Below the pieces are notes generated by a model. The model searched no databases and was not told the origin of the DNA. It worked only from the letters and a program-made list of their open reading frames with translations. Made by a program: the position numbers and the translations under genes. This document shows, piece after piece, positions 45,501 through 54,563 of a stretch of 64,000 nt of DNA. How positions within the stretch are numbered: position 1 is the first letter of the stretch; the number at the start of each line of letters is the position of its first letter. Origin of the DNA: Cyclonatronum proteinivorum (GTDB lineage: Bacteria; Bacteroidota; Rhodothermia; Balneolales; Cyclonatronaceae); the NCBI RefSeq assembly GCF_003353065.1, contig NZ_CP027806.1, forward strand, positions 1,753,353-1,817,352. The letters run 5' to 3'.

Positions 45501-48500
45501 ATCGCGACTTCGCTTGTACGCAAGACGAACCTGGTCTTATTTTGATCGCTTTGTTGATGATACACACGGATGGCTTCCACCGGATAATTATCAGGAAAAT
45601 CCCTCATTGCCTGAAGCCAATAGAACATCCCCCACCAATATCGGCCTGGCATTGGTGTCCAATACATCAGCTTATAAATTGGGCTACATTACTTTAGGAG
45701 TGTATTTACAAAGGCAATTAGATTCTTTGCAGGCAATAGGTCGCCTCGATAAATATAAAGGGCACTTGTTTAACTGGTATGCTACAGGTTCTGGCCATGT
45801 GTTGCAGCCTTCATATATTTCTACTGTGGACTCCGGCAATCTTGCAGCAAGCCTCATCGCAGTTAAAGAAGCGGTGAAGGAGGCGATGGCGTCCAAAGAT
45901 ATTTATAAACACTTTTATGGAGGATTTCATGATACTTTAAGTTGTATTGACAACATAGCGGATGAACTAAAATCAGAAATGTCTCTGAAAATAACGGTTT
46001 TTGACGAGGTGAAAACTTTTATAAAATCCATGCTTCACACATTAGAAAAAGCATCTGCCTCTGACTTTCAACTAAACGTGAAGCTGTTATTAGATTTAAA
46101 ACAAGATGCAGAAAAACTGCTGACCATTCAAGTACCTCAACTCGACAGCTCACTGGATGACAGCAAACTTGAAAACTTTCTTTTCTGGATAGAACGTCCT
46201 TTGGTATATCTAAATCAGGTCTTAGATGAGCTACAAAGCTTAACCCAACAGAAACAAATAGATATCCACCTTTATTCTTGTCTTGATTTAAAAAGCTTAT
46301 TAATTGATGCATCGCAAGATGATCTATGCAAAAACCTAATAGACGAATGGCTTGAGAAAGCAGAACAAATTGAAAAACTTGCAGAAAACTTGATAGATGA
46401 AATGGATTTTTCATTTCTCTACCAGAAAGAAAGAGGTTTGTTTAGTATCGGATACAATCTGGATATCGCACAATTTGATAAAAGCACCTATGATTTATTG
46501 GCAAGTGAAGCACGCATTGCTTCATACATAGCCATTGCCAAAGGAGATGTGCCGGTGGAGCATTGGTTTAGGCTAAGTCGTAGGCTCACCCGAATCAATC
46601 AGGACGAAATGTTGCTGTCATGGGGCGGTACCATGTTTGAGTATTTAATGCCGCTACTCTTCCTGAAGTCTTTTGAGGATACTATGATGAACAATACTTG
46701 TCGGAATGTTATCCAATGGCAAAAAAAATACGGCCATAGCCGTGGTTTCCCGTGGGGCTCTTCTGAAAGTGCTTATTATTTTCTCAATATAGATTTACAT
46801 TACCAATACAGGACTTTTGGGGCACCTGGCCTGGGTTTAAAACGCGGCTTGGCCGATGAATATGTAGTAGCACCTTATGCCAGTTTACTCTCGCTCATGG
46901 TTGAAATAACCGATCCTATGAAGAATCTGAAGGAAATAGAAAAGGCAGGTGGATTGGGGCTTTTTGGATTTTATGACGCCATTGACTACACTCCGGCCCA
47001 CCTTACAGAAGGGACGACCTTTAAGTTGGTAAAAACCTATATGGTACACCATCATGGCATGAGCCTCATCGCCATGGAAAATGTGCTCAATGGAAATTCT
47101 ACCAGAAATAGTTTCCATGCTGACCCCCGGATAAAAAGTTGTGAGCTTTTGCTACAAGAGCGTATTCCCAAAGGAACACCCATCAAAGAACCCCATCCGA
47201 TAGATGCAGAACTGGAGCCGAGCACAAAGTCTGCTGCTCAATATGTAGCAGACCACGCAGGAATCAACGAACTTGATTTAACAACTCCTCGCTTACATAC
47301 CTTATCAAATGGGAATTTCTCATCAATGATAACACATGCAGGTAGTGGTTATGCCAAAACGGAAGGTATCACTTTAAATGGCTGGAAAGCAGACCCAACA
47401 ACAGATCCTTTAGGCTTGTATTTCTACATTAAAGATGTAGAAAGTGGTGAATATTGGTCTGCAATGCACCAACCAGTGAAGCGCAAACCCGATCGCTATG
47501 ATACATGGTTTCACAATGGTAAAGTGATTTGTTCACGTGTTGATAATTGGATTGAAACTACATCAGAAATATGTGTATCGCCTGATTATCCCATTGAGCT
47601 CAGAAAACTTACGTTCACCAATTATTCCGACCGAAAAAGGGTGCTTGAAATTACAAGTTATGCCGAAGTTATGCTTAATGGCTTAATACATCATAATGCT
47701 CATCCTACCTTTTCAAAATTGTTTATTGAAACAGAGTATATAGAAGAGAATGATGCTATTTTGGCCAAAAGAAGGCCGCGAAGCAAGGAAGAATCTCCTT
47801 TTTATCTCATTCATACTTTTGCATGCAGCAATCAAATTGATGTAGTTAAACCCATTGGTTTTGAGACAGAAAGATCAAATTTTATTGGGAAAGGCAGATC
47901 ATTAAGCAACCCGATAGCATTAACAGATGGGTTTATACTCAAAAGGTTTCAAGGCAATGTTTCAGACCCTATTGTAAGTTTAAGAAAGCAAATCATCCTT
48001 CAACCGGGAGAAAAAGCCAACCTGAGCTTTGGTCTTGGTTTTGCAAAATCCAAAGAAGAAGCGTTGCAAATTGCCAAGATTTATGATAGTCAACTGGCTG
48101 TCAACAGAGCTTTTGATTTGGCCTCCATTTACGGTTTTGTAGAGTTGAATCACATGGGTATACGATCTAGTGATGCACATCTTTTCCAAAATCTTTCATC
48201 CTATCTCTTATTTGCCGTTCCAACTTTTAGGACAGATGCTCAAACGCTTCTTTCTAATCAAAAAAAGCAAGCAGATCTATGGGCTTATGGCATTTCAGGT
48301 GATTTTCCGCTGATTGTTTTCCGTATCAACGAAACCAATCAGCTAAAACATGTGAAACTCTTGTTGAAAGCACATTCTTTTTGGCGTAAGCGGGGCATCG
48401 AATCCGAATTACTCATCATTAATGAGCACGCACCCGGGTATATAGACGAAGTTCAGGAGGCCATTCAAGTGGCTATTGAATCCTCCCTTGAGCGAGAAGT

Positions 48501-51195
48501 GTTTAATAGAAGAGGTGGCATATTTATATACAAAGCAGATAAAATACAAGCAGAGGCTTTCACACTTTTGTTAAGTGTAGCACATGTGGTATGGAACAAG
48601 CAACTGCCGAAGCTGTCAAAAATATTTCAAAAAAACGAAACGGAATCTTGGTATTCAAATCATATAGATAGCACCTACAGCCCTTTAAAGAAGCTGATTG
48701 CCTTGGATCAGGAAGTATCCAAAGGATGGTCCAAGGAGCTTCAATTCTTTAACGGCTATGGAGGCTTCTCTGCTGATGGTACCGAATATCACCTACTGAT
48801 CAAAACAAACCCTCAAACAGGGATTCCGATTTTGCCTCCTGCACCTTGGATCAATGTAATTGCCAATCCTAATTTCGGTTTTACGGTTTCAGAGCGTGGT
48901 GCTGGCTATACCTGGAGTGAAAACAGCCGAGAGAATAAGCTTACTTCTTGGTCCAATGACCCCATCAAAGACACCCACTCAGAAGCGTTTTATATTCGTG
49001 ATGAAGAAAATATGCACTACTGGTCTCCATGCCCAGGCCCTGTCGCAGCGGCTGCTTCTTATAAGGTCATCCATGGCTTCGGGTATTCCTGTTTCAAGCT
49101 GGAAACAAATGGATTGGAGCAATCCTTGCTTCAATTTGTGCATATCAATAAAGCTTTGAAATTCTCAACACTTAGCTTAAAAAACACAACATCAAGCACA
49201 CAAAAACTTTCGGTATTCAGGTATTTAGACAGGGTTTTGGGAGTGGACCGCTCCGTCTCTTCACGATTTGTAAATCAGGAAGTATCTACGGATGGCACAA
49301 CACTTTTTGCGTGCAACCACTACAACAATGAGTTTTCAGGGCGAACTGTTTTTTCCACACTCGTCAATCCATTAGATGGTGCTATGAGTAGATTTACTAC
49401 AGACCGTAATCGATTCATTGGCCGCAATCGTTCATTAGGTAAGCCTCTTTCTATTGAATCGTCAAAATGGCTTGATAACAACATTATTTATGGTGGAGAT
49501 GCATGTGCAGCTTTACAAACCTATTTCGAGCTTAGACCGGGTGAAAGCGTTACTCTAGTCTTTTTGGAGGGAGAAGCCAGCAATCGAGCGACAGCAGAAA
49601 ATATCATCCGTGAGTTTTCTGAACTAAAGAATGTCGAAGGAGAACTCCTGAATATTCGAACATATTGGAAGGACATAGTTGCTAAAGTCCAGATTTCTAC
49701 ACCAGACAAGTCCTTGGATATGCTCATGAATGGTTGGCTGATGTACCAAAATTTATCGAGTCGCATGTGGGCACGGACAGGCTTTTACCAATCTGGAGGA
49801 GCTTTTGGATTCCGAGATCAATTGCAAGATGCCATGGCTGCATTGTATGCCGACCCGCTCATTTGCAGAAATCAAATCTTGCTTCATGCCGGGCAACAAT
49901 TTTTGGAAGGAGATGTCCTCCATTGGTGGCATCCACCCACAGGAAGAGGTATTAGATCCAAAATCACCGATGACAGGCTTTGGCTGCCTTATGTGCTTGA
50001 TTTTTATTTAACATCAACGGGAGACACTTCGATTTTGACAGAAAACGTTGGTTATATCCATGCTCGCGCGCTAGAACCAACTGAACATGAAGTTTATCTG
50101 CATCCAAGTACACTGGCACAAACCGGCAGCCTATATGAACATTGTTGCAAGGCAATTGATATTTCACTTCATTTTGGGGTCAATGGACTGCCACTCATTG
50201 GCGGAGGAGATTGGAATGACGGAATGAACCGCGTGGGAGAAGCGGGAAAGGGCGAAAGTGTTTGGCTTGGATTCTTTATGTATGACATACTCGTGAAGTT
50301 TGAAAAAATTTGCCGTAGTATGGATGATACAGCAAGAGCCGATCACTATGCTTTGACAGCCAAAGAACTGAAAGTTAAACTCAATGAAAACGGTTGGGAC
50401 GGAGCATGGTATTTAAGGGCATTTTATGATGATGGCACACCTATTGGTTCTGCTGCTAATGAAGAATGTAGAATAGATGCCATTTCTCAGGCGTGGTCTA
50501 TTTTTTCCGGTGTAGCTTCTCCTGAAAGAGGAAAACAAAGTCTTCAAGCCGTGGAACAACATCTCGTTTCAGAAAAAGGAAAGTTTATTCGATTATTAAC
50601 CCCTCCTTTTGATAAAACGGAAAAAGATCCCGGCTACATCAAAGGCTATATTCCGGGCGTAAGAGAAAATGGCGGGCAATACACCCATGCGGCACTATGG
50701 ACAGTAAAAGCCTTCGCTGCCATGGGTATGGGTGAAAAGGCAGTTCATTATCTCAACATGATCAACCCCATCAACCATTCTCACGACAAAACCTCTGCAG
50801 ATAGGTATAAAGTAGAGCCCTATGTGATAGCAGCAGATGTGTACGGAGAAGCCCCCCTCACCGGACAAGGAGGCTGGAGCTGGTACACTGGTTCGGCAGG
50901 ATGGATGTATCGGGTGGCATTGGAGTCCGTACTTGGGATCCAATTCAATGGCAACTCCCTTTTGTTAAATCCTGTTATATCGGAAAATTGGGAAGGATTT
51001 ACAGTAGATCTGCTCTTGGATGACCAAACCACTAAGTACCATATACAGATTATGAACCCGGAGAGGCGACAAAGCGGGCTGCTTGCCGGAACAGTAGATG
51101 GAGTTGAAGTTCAATTTGGTGAAGCCCCTGCGAAAATTTTGCTTTACAAAGATGGAAAACAGCATCAAGTTCGCTTAGATATAATTGAAACTTAA
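42502..51195 (+). CDS. ndvB: Cyclic beta-1,2-glucan synthase (GT84-GH94)
   Basis: The 2897-residue protein matches NdvB/Cgs in length and order. An N-terminal region leads to membrane segments (about 408-470), a GT84 glycosyltransferase domain (FVITLDADTKLPPGSAKKL near 620, TRGDWQIAAWL near 773), more membrane segments (about 815-985), a glycoamylase-like domain (GHLFNWYATGSGHVLQPSY; RGFPWGSSESAYYF near 1413), two GH94 sugar-binding repeats (near 1596 and 2112), and the GH94 catalytic domain (GGGDWNDGMNRVGE with Asp2570). It builds a protein-linked beta-1,2-glucan chain from UDP-glucose, trims it and cyclises it at the inner membrane. The ndvA exporter is not nearby. Codon use is much more AT-rich than the preceding genes, which points to transfer. 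Confidence 0.95.
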   Translation: MNNPLTVSFNSEFLRESAISLAKIHKVSKGSPKPKLIKPILEKSKEVLIETYKTLSSIVKSEKEISPASEWILDNFYIIQEQMVQIGIDFPKDYHKNIPLLSKGEHIGFPRVYEIVQNLLTHTDNVLNKEVLAEYIKNYQEEEPLQIGEIWAIPIMIRLFLIQILAAKAATILEQKKLKIEVEKFVVGIQKEDLEEPGVYSQAISAWFKEHAKKAGLSALTELFNHLQTHGLLYEEQKRWFNYRINQYEITLEDAMRQEAQKQSRLEVNVQNAVLSLRQISEVEWSDFVEECSLMNDILKKDPSGDYSQMDFQTRDSYRKIVEKVSRRSAYNELQVANIAFELATEQVALVSKECENYIFGKDCVKRHIGYFLIGDGYKELIRKTGYAIPMRERIIRAFETHFSLYILTVSVLSLVFIGALWLASGAIGYSFGIIVAVILISVFPALDLAISFINRFFAFFLAPRLLPKLNDKSDVPDNLRTMVVIPTMLVSVKDALRQIENIEVHFLGNPDPGIQFAILSDFKDAQEKMSEGDKAILDAATQAIHQLNQKYSSRYGDRFFMLHRERLWNASENTWMGWERKRGKLEELNNLICDPTTPTSYTVIVGDFLTSTSLCPIQFVITLDADTKLPPGSAKKLINTIAHPLNRAWYDDEKKRITKGYSIVQPRISFSPESAKSTRFSKIFSGNIGLDPYSAAVSDIYQDLTGEASFTGKGIYDVRAFHCVLTGQFPENRILSHDLIESAFVRTGLATDIELFDDYPSTYSTYTKRNHRWTRGDWQIAAWLFRSIPSEAGVIKNPINLLSKWKIFDNLRRSLNFLFLTIFFVAGIFWLPGANWIWVLAAFGVIAFPTYISLSSDLLNRPARVRWKLHMVKVWDNLRIHWIQAMSTIIIAPHQAFVQLDAIFRTLYRLTFSKKWLLEWSTASHVESLNQHSLRSYIWGMIFPMLLGLGIFIFALFTHPVNLWVVTPFFVLWFSSPFYVWYISQPLEKKPIVISAEERSRLRLYARRTWSYFDRFVDDTHGWLPPDNYQENPSLPEANRTSPTNIGLALVSNTSAYKLGYITLGVYLQRQLDSLQAIGRLDKYKGHLFNWYATGSGHVLQPSYISTVDSGNLAASLIAVKEAVKEAMASKDIYKHFYGGFHDTLSCIDNIADELKSEMSLKITVFDEVKTFIKSMLHTLEKASASDFQLNVKLLLDLKQDAEKLLTIQVPQLDSSLDDSKLENFLFWIERPLVYLNQVLDELQSLTQQKQIDIHLYSCLDLKSLLIDASQDDLCKNLIDEWLEKAEQIEKLAENLIDEMDFSFLYQKERGLFSIGYNLDIAQFDKSTYDLLASEARIASYIAIAKGDVPVEHWFRLSRRLTRINQDEMLLSWGGTMFEYLMPLLFLKSFEDTMMNNTCRNVIQWQKKYGHSRGFPWGSSESAYYFLNIDLHYQYRTFGAPGLGLKRGLADEYVVAPYASLLSLMVEITDPMKNLKEIEKAGGLGLFGFYDAIDYTPAHLTEGTTFKLVKTYMVHHHGMSLIAMENVLNGNSTRNSFHADPRIKSCELLLQERIPKGTPIKEPHPIDAELEPSTKSAAQYVADHAGINELDLTTPRLHTLSNGNFSSMITHAGSGYAKTEGITLNGWKADPTTDPLGLYFYIKDVESGEYWSAMHQPVKRKPDRYDTWFHNGKVICSRVDNWIETTSEICVSPDYPIELRKLTFTNYSDRKRVLEITSYAEVMLNGLIHHNAHPTFSKLFIETEYIEENDAILAKRRPRSKEESPFYLIHTFACSNQIDVVKPIGFETERSNFIGKGRSLSNPIALTDGFILKRFQGNVSDPIVSLRKQIILQPGEKANLSFGLGFAKSKEEALQIAKIYDSQLAVNRAFDLASIYGFVELNHMGIRSSDAHLFQNLSSYLLFAVPTFRTDAQTLLSNQKKQADLWAYGISGDFPLIVFRINETNQLKHVKLLLKAHSFWRKRGIESELLIINEHAPGYIDEVQEAIQVAIESSLEREVFNRRGGIFIYKADKIQAEAFTLLLSVAHVVWNKQLPKLSKIFQKNETESWYSNHIDSTYSPLKKLIALDQEVSKGWSKELQFFNGYGGFSADGTEYHLLIKTNPQTGIPILPPAPWINVIANPNFGFTVSERGAGYTWSENSRENKLTSWSNDPIKDTHSEAFYIRDEENMHYWSPCPGPVAAAASYKVIHGFGYSCFKLETNGLEQSLLQFVHINKALKFSTLSLKNTTSSTQKLSVFRYLDRVLGVDRSVSSRFVNQEVSTDGTTLFACNHYNNEFSGRTVFSTLVNPLDGAMSRFTTDRNRFIGRNRSLGKPLSIESSKWLDNNIIYGGDACAALQTYFELRPGESVTLVFLEGEASNRATAENIIREFSELKNVEGELLNIRTYWKDIVAKVQISTPDKSLDMLMNGWLMYQNLSSRMWARTGFYQSGGAFGFRDQLQDAMAALYADPLICRNQILLHAGQQFLEGDVLHWWHPPTGRGIRSKITDDRLWLPYVLDFYLTSTGDTSILTENVGYIHARALEPTEHEVYLHPSTLAQTGSLYEHCCKAIDISLHFGVNGLPLIGGGDWNDGMNRVGEAGKGESVWLGFFMYDILVKFEKICRSMDDTARADHYALTAKELKVKLNENGWDGAWYLRAFYDDGTPIGSAANEECRIDAISQAWSIFSGVASPERGKQSLQAVEQHLVSEKGKFIRLLTPPFDKTEKDPGYIKGYIPGVRENGGQYTHAALWTVKAFAAMGMGEKAVHYLNMINPINHSHDKTSADRYKVEPYVIAADVYGEAPLTGQGGWSWYTGSAGWMYRVALESVLGIQFNGNSLLLNPVISENWEGFTVDLLLDDQTTKYHIQIMNPERRQSGLLAGTVDGVEVQFGEAPAKILLYKDGKQHQVRLDIIET

Positions 51196-51230
51196 GGGTG
51201 TACATTTTTATATCAAAATGAGGAACGATC

Positions 51231-51364
51231 TGCCAACAGCACCTACCCAAAAGTGGCGGTTCAGTGATCCGCAGACACATTTGTGGTTTATCAAAGTTTG
51301 GTTCTTCGCATCAACATTTGTGGTGAAAATCGCCACCTTCGGGTAGCTGCAAAACGTTATGGGC
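51231..51364 (+). repeat. attC-like imperfect inverted repeat 1
   Basis: CAGCACCTACCCAAAAGTGG at the left is matched by CGCCACCTTCGGGTAGCTGC at the right, and the outer ends are GCCAAC and GTTATGGGC. Size (134 bp) and arrangement resemble an integron attC site or its Bacteroidota relatives. It separates the glucan synthase from the CpXC gene. Confidence 0.45.
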
Positions 51365-51384
51365 AAGCATAAAAACAGACAGCG

Positions 51385-51768
51385 ATGAGTAAAAAAGTAG
51401 AAATAATATGGACTTGTCAGAATTGTGGAGACAGATACGGTTTGACACTTTATCGTTCGATATGGGGTGAACTTCCTGAGAATAGAAGTATCGTAATGAA
51501 TGATACAATCAACACGACTACCTGTCCTAATTGTGGCGTAACTTCAAAAATCCCTTATCCATTTCTTTATACACACAAAAATCCTGACTTTGCTGTTTGG
51601 TGGGAACCGATTTACGACAAAAGTATTGACGAAGAGAAAAAACGGTATGGCAACTTACCCGGCATACCAGACTATTTAACAAATGCACCAAGAATAGAAG
51701 ATTGGGAAGAATTTAAAAGAACAATCTTAAAACTTGAGACTGAACCAAAAAAAACAGCCAGACCATAA
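51385..51768 (+). CDS. CpXC-like zinc-binding protein
   Basis: The 127-residue protein has two zinc-ribbon Cys pairs, CQNCGDRYG (near 12) and CPNCGVTSK (near 50). The WTCQNC...TTCPNC layout with long beta segments resembles CpXC-domain proteins, which have no known biochemical role. It is a lone gene between an attC-like repeat and the IS1380 insertion, like a gene cassette. Confidence 0.65.
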   Translation: MSKKVEIIWTCQNCGDRYGLTLYRSIWGELPENRSIVMNDTINTTTCPNCGVTSKIPYPFLYTHKNPDFAVWWEPIYDKSIDEEKKRYGNLPGIPDYLTNAPRIEDWEEFKRTILKLETEPKKTARP

Positions 51769-51789
51769 GAAGCTAAAAGCCTAAATCCG

Positions 51790-53455
51790 TGAGCAATTCT
51801 CTTTGCCTGATATTCTCCGGTCAAGTCTACAATAGCTGTTAGAAATCTGGATCATTTAGCTTGCTGTAGGTCAACAAAGTCGTTCATTACGATCAATTCA
51901 AACCCCGCAAGACCTCTTCGAGCACCGTTTTTGCTCTTGTTTTGGCTTTACAGCGCATACCAATTCCACAATGCCTGCATGGGCTTTGTTTCACTTGCTG
52001 TTTTGCCGTCTGTTTTCTATCCCAAGCTGTATGCTGTGCTACCCACGAGGTAAAAGTTTGAGCGCCATGACAGGCGCTGCCCAGCCGTGACCCTCAAAAA
52101 TGCGGATGATGGTTTTGCGCGCATGTTGTACCAGCCGTCCCGCCATATACATCAGGTTCTGGATGACGGTGCGCAGCCGAAGCCGTTTGCTCCTGGCTTT
52201 TCGCCCCGGCACCAGACCTGTTTTTAGCATGCCTTGCCCCGCCAGTCGCAATAAATTAAAGGCTATCATGCTCATATCCAGCACGTGCTGGTTGACCCTG
52301 AATTTACCCGAGGGGAGTCGCTCTACATCCATATCTGTCTTGAGTTCACTGTGGTACTGCTCGCTGGTACCCCGCTGTTTGTAGAACTCATGTATCTGCT
52401 CCGGGGTCCAGTCCAGGCTCGTCCAATACGCATCCACGGTAATCATAGCCGGAAACATATACTGTCCGTCCGTGCAGGCAAACCGCTTGGTAACCCGGAA
52501 CACAATCCGGCAGGTCTTCGGATCGTCAGGGGTGTCACTATGTCCGGGAATCTGTACTTCCTTTTGTCCGTACCATGCCCGTGCGCCTATATCTACGTAC
52601 TCGCCATCGGCTCCGCCGTTTTGCTGCACAGCCAGATCCAGCCACTCCTGCAGATCCTGGTTACGTAAGTTACACTTCACAACAAAATCGGTATCCTTCT
52701 GGCGCATAAATAACCTGACATTGACGCCACTATCGTTGCCGGAGTCGGTCACCAAAAGCCGTTTGTGGCTGGTCATACGCTCAGCCATATCCATGGTCTG
52801 CCTGAACCACGCATCGGTGCCGGGTGTGTTGCTGTGCGCCGAGCCGTTGCGCAGCTCGTTGTTTATCATCAAACCATACGGACCGATGTAGCCAAGCATG
52901 GGCGCATAGCCTTCAAACTGTTTGTATGTCCAGTCTACGCCTTCTTTGTGGCTATTGGAGTTATCCATGGGTGAGACATCACAGTGAATCACCGCCCAGG
53001 TCTGCCCGTGCAGATCTTCGGTCAGCAGGTGCGGATGAGCTGCCAGCAGGCGGGTGTTGAACGCACGAAATACCTTATCCAGTGACTCCGGGCATTGCTC
53101 AATACGCTGGCGCAGGGTTTCCGGTGAGGGGGTCTTTTTTATTCCCAAGGCAGTGGCAAATACGGGATCGGCACGATATTCAGCAATAGCGTCAAACTGA
53201 GGTTTACCGACCGACAACAGCCCAATCATGGACTTAATGGTATCAAGGGTGGAAATATAATTCTTGTTGCGGGGCAGCGAACAAAGGCCATTGATGTCAT
53301 TGGCCAGCACGGGATCATCAAGGGCCTGACCAATAAAAGCCAGACCTGCATGAGAGGTAATTGGTGTAGAGGTAAGCTCAAATTGTATTTTTGGCATGCT
53401 CAAACGATTATATAAGGGTTCACCGGTTGGGTGAAAATACGCAGAATCGCTAAAG
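51790..53455 (-). mobile_element. IS1380-family element (ends approximate)
   Basis: The region holds one intact transposase on the minus strand with about 250 bases of non-coding sequence after it and 50 before. AGCAATTCT (51792-51800) and AGAATCGCT (53443-53451) form an imperfect inverted pair that may lie in the terminal repeats. A target duplication could not be identified, so the edges are uncertain. Confidence 0.6.
52039..53403 (-). CDS. IS1380-family transposase
   Basis: The 454-residue DDE transposase shows the IS1380 motifs VIHCDVSPMDNSNSHKEG (first Asp), LLVTDSGNDSG (second Asp) and FYKQRGTSEQYHSELKTDMD (YREK-like block with the Glu), plus the C-terminal LPSGKFRVNQHVLDMSMIAFN. It is full length. 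Its GC content is like the host and unlike the AT-rich genes around it, consistent with a later insertion. Confidence 0.92.
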   Translation of the reverse strand: MSMPKIQFELTSTPITSHAGLAFIGQALDDPVLANDINGLCSLPRNKNYISTLDTIKSMIGLLSVGKPQFDAIAEYRADPVFATALGIKKTPSPETLRQRIEQCPESLDKVFRAFNTRLLAAHPHLLTEDLHGQTWAVIHCDVSPMDNSNSHKEGVDWTYKQFEGYAPMLGYIGPYGLMINNELRNGSAHSNTPGTDAWFRQTMDMAERMTSHKRLLVTDSGNDSGVNVRLFMRQKDTDFVVKCNLRNQDLQEWLDLAVQQNGGADGEYVDIGARAWYGQKEVQIPGHSDTPDDPKTCRIVFRVTKRFACTDGQYMFPAMITVDAYWTSLDWTPEQIHEFYKQRGTSEQYHSELKTDMDVERLPSGKFRVNQHVLDMSMIAFNLLRLAGQGMLKTGLVPGRKARSKRLRLRTVIQNLMYMAGRLVQHARKTIIRIFEGHGWAAPVMALKLLPRG

Positions 53456-53519
53456 CTAGTAATACAAATATGTTAGGCTATGAATTGGCGAGATTACTCA
53501 CGGATTGAGGCTAAAAGAA

Positions 53520-53654
53520 ATGGACTTTTATGTAAAAGACATAATCCAAAATAAACTTGACCCAAATCGGAAGAAAAAAAGTGGATGTTTAGGCAGCTTT
53601 ATATTTTTAACTTTCCTTCTCGGACTTACCATAACGATTTTAGTAACTTTTTAA
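53520..53654 (+). CDS. Single-TM small protein, 44 residues
   Basis: ATG 53520 reads MDFYVKDIIQNKLDPNRKKK then SGCLGSF and one membrane segment (FIFLTFLLGLTITILVTF). It ends 12 bases before the next gene. A GTTAGGC core (53473-53479) fitting the integron GTTRRRY consensus lies upstream. No family recognised; it was probably co-transferred with the following gene. Confidence 0.6.
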   Translation: MDFYVKDIIQNKLDPNRKKKSGCLGSFIFLTFLLGLTITILVTF

Positions 53655-53666
53655 AAATCAATAAGT

Positions 53667-54014
53667 ATGAATAATATCATAAACATTTATTCAAGTGACA
53701 AAAGAATAATTGCACAAGTTAATCTTGAAACTAAAAGCATTCAAATTGACAAAAACAATCAAACCCAAGAAACACTACCTCAGACTTATGCGATATATTT
53801 TCTAATGAACAATTTCGATAATGAAATAGTAAAAAATGCTATTCATATATTTAACGGATTGAGTAATTTGTCAATATTAATTGCAAGACAAGTAATACTT
53901 CAAGAAGGAGAAGCCAGTGGTCTTAAATTTCAAAATCAAAAACTTGAACGATTGACAGATAACGAATACATAACAATTCTGACAAATCATTTATTAGGTG
54001 GAATTAATTTTTAA
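53667..54014 (+). CDS. Hypothetical protein (cassette-like)
   Basis: A 115-residue soluble protein: NIINIYSSDKRIIAQVNLET at the start, then helical segments, ending LLGGINF. AT-rich codon use. It follows the 44-residue membrane protein with a 12-base gap and is followed by an attC-like repeat, so the two genes form a cassette-like unit. No family recognised. Confidence 0.65.
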   Translation: MNNIINIYSSDKRIIAQVNLETKSIQIDKNNQTQETLPQTYAIYFLMNNFDNEIVKNAIHIFNGLSNLSILIARQVILQEGEASGLKFQNQKLERLTDNEYITILTNHLLGGINF

Positions 54015-54038
54015 ATCAATGAGAAAAAACGAATGCCA

Positions 54039-54176
54039 GCCCATAACAGGCGGTATATTTTATTGCCGAGATAGTGCGGGTTTCAGCGTTTCTGCATCTA
54101 ATAAACTTTCGTGTAACTTGACAGGAAAGTGCCCCGAAATCGGCAACAAAAACATACCGCCAAACCGTTGTGCGGC
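54039..54176 (+). repeat. attC-like imperfect inverted repeat 2
   Basis: GCCCATAAC (54039-54047) pairs with GTTGTGCGGC (54167-54176) with one bulge. Inside, GGCGGTATATTTTATTGCCG matches CGGCAACAAAAACATACCGC. The R''-L''/L'-R' order, the 138-bp size and the AAC/GTT ends are what an attC site would show. Confidence 0.55.
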
Positions 54177-54366
54177 ATACAAGAAAAGCCAACGCGCAAA
54201 CAAGCACATTTGGTTTTTGCCGACCCACAAGCCAAACGCGAAAAACCAAAAGAGCCTATTTTTTGCCCACGCTCGGACGGACTAGCAAGGAAACGAACGA
54301 AAAGTATATTAAAAATGAGATAAATGGAAATTTTGAGCTATTTTAGCGACTTAAAATTATACGGAC

Positions 54367-54563
54367 ATGAACCGAATAAAGGAAGTACTTGAAGAAAAAG
54401 GAATTAAGCAGACTTGGTTGGCTGAGAAACTCGGAAAAGTTACAATATGGTGAATGGTTATGTACAAAACCGACAGCAACCAAGACTTGAAGTACTGTTT
54501 GAGATTGCTAAAATTTTGGAAGTAAACGCCAAAGATTTATTGAAAGAAGATTTGAATGACTAA
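54367..54563 (+). pseudogene. XRE/HTH regulator of the RM operon, frameshifted
   Basis: From ATG 54367, MNRIKEVLEEKGIKQTWLAE then KLGK is a normal XRE start but runs to a stop at once. The frame shifted by one base continues SYNMVNGYVQNRQQPRLEVL then FEIAKILEVNAKDLLK. One A seems missing from the GGAAAAGT run (54433-54440). The joined product would be about 65 residues. Such XRE proteins often lie before hsdR. Its end overlaps the hsdR start by 8 bases. Confidence 0.75.
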
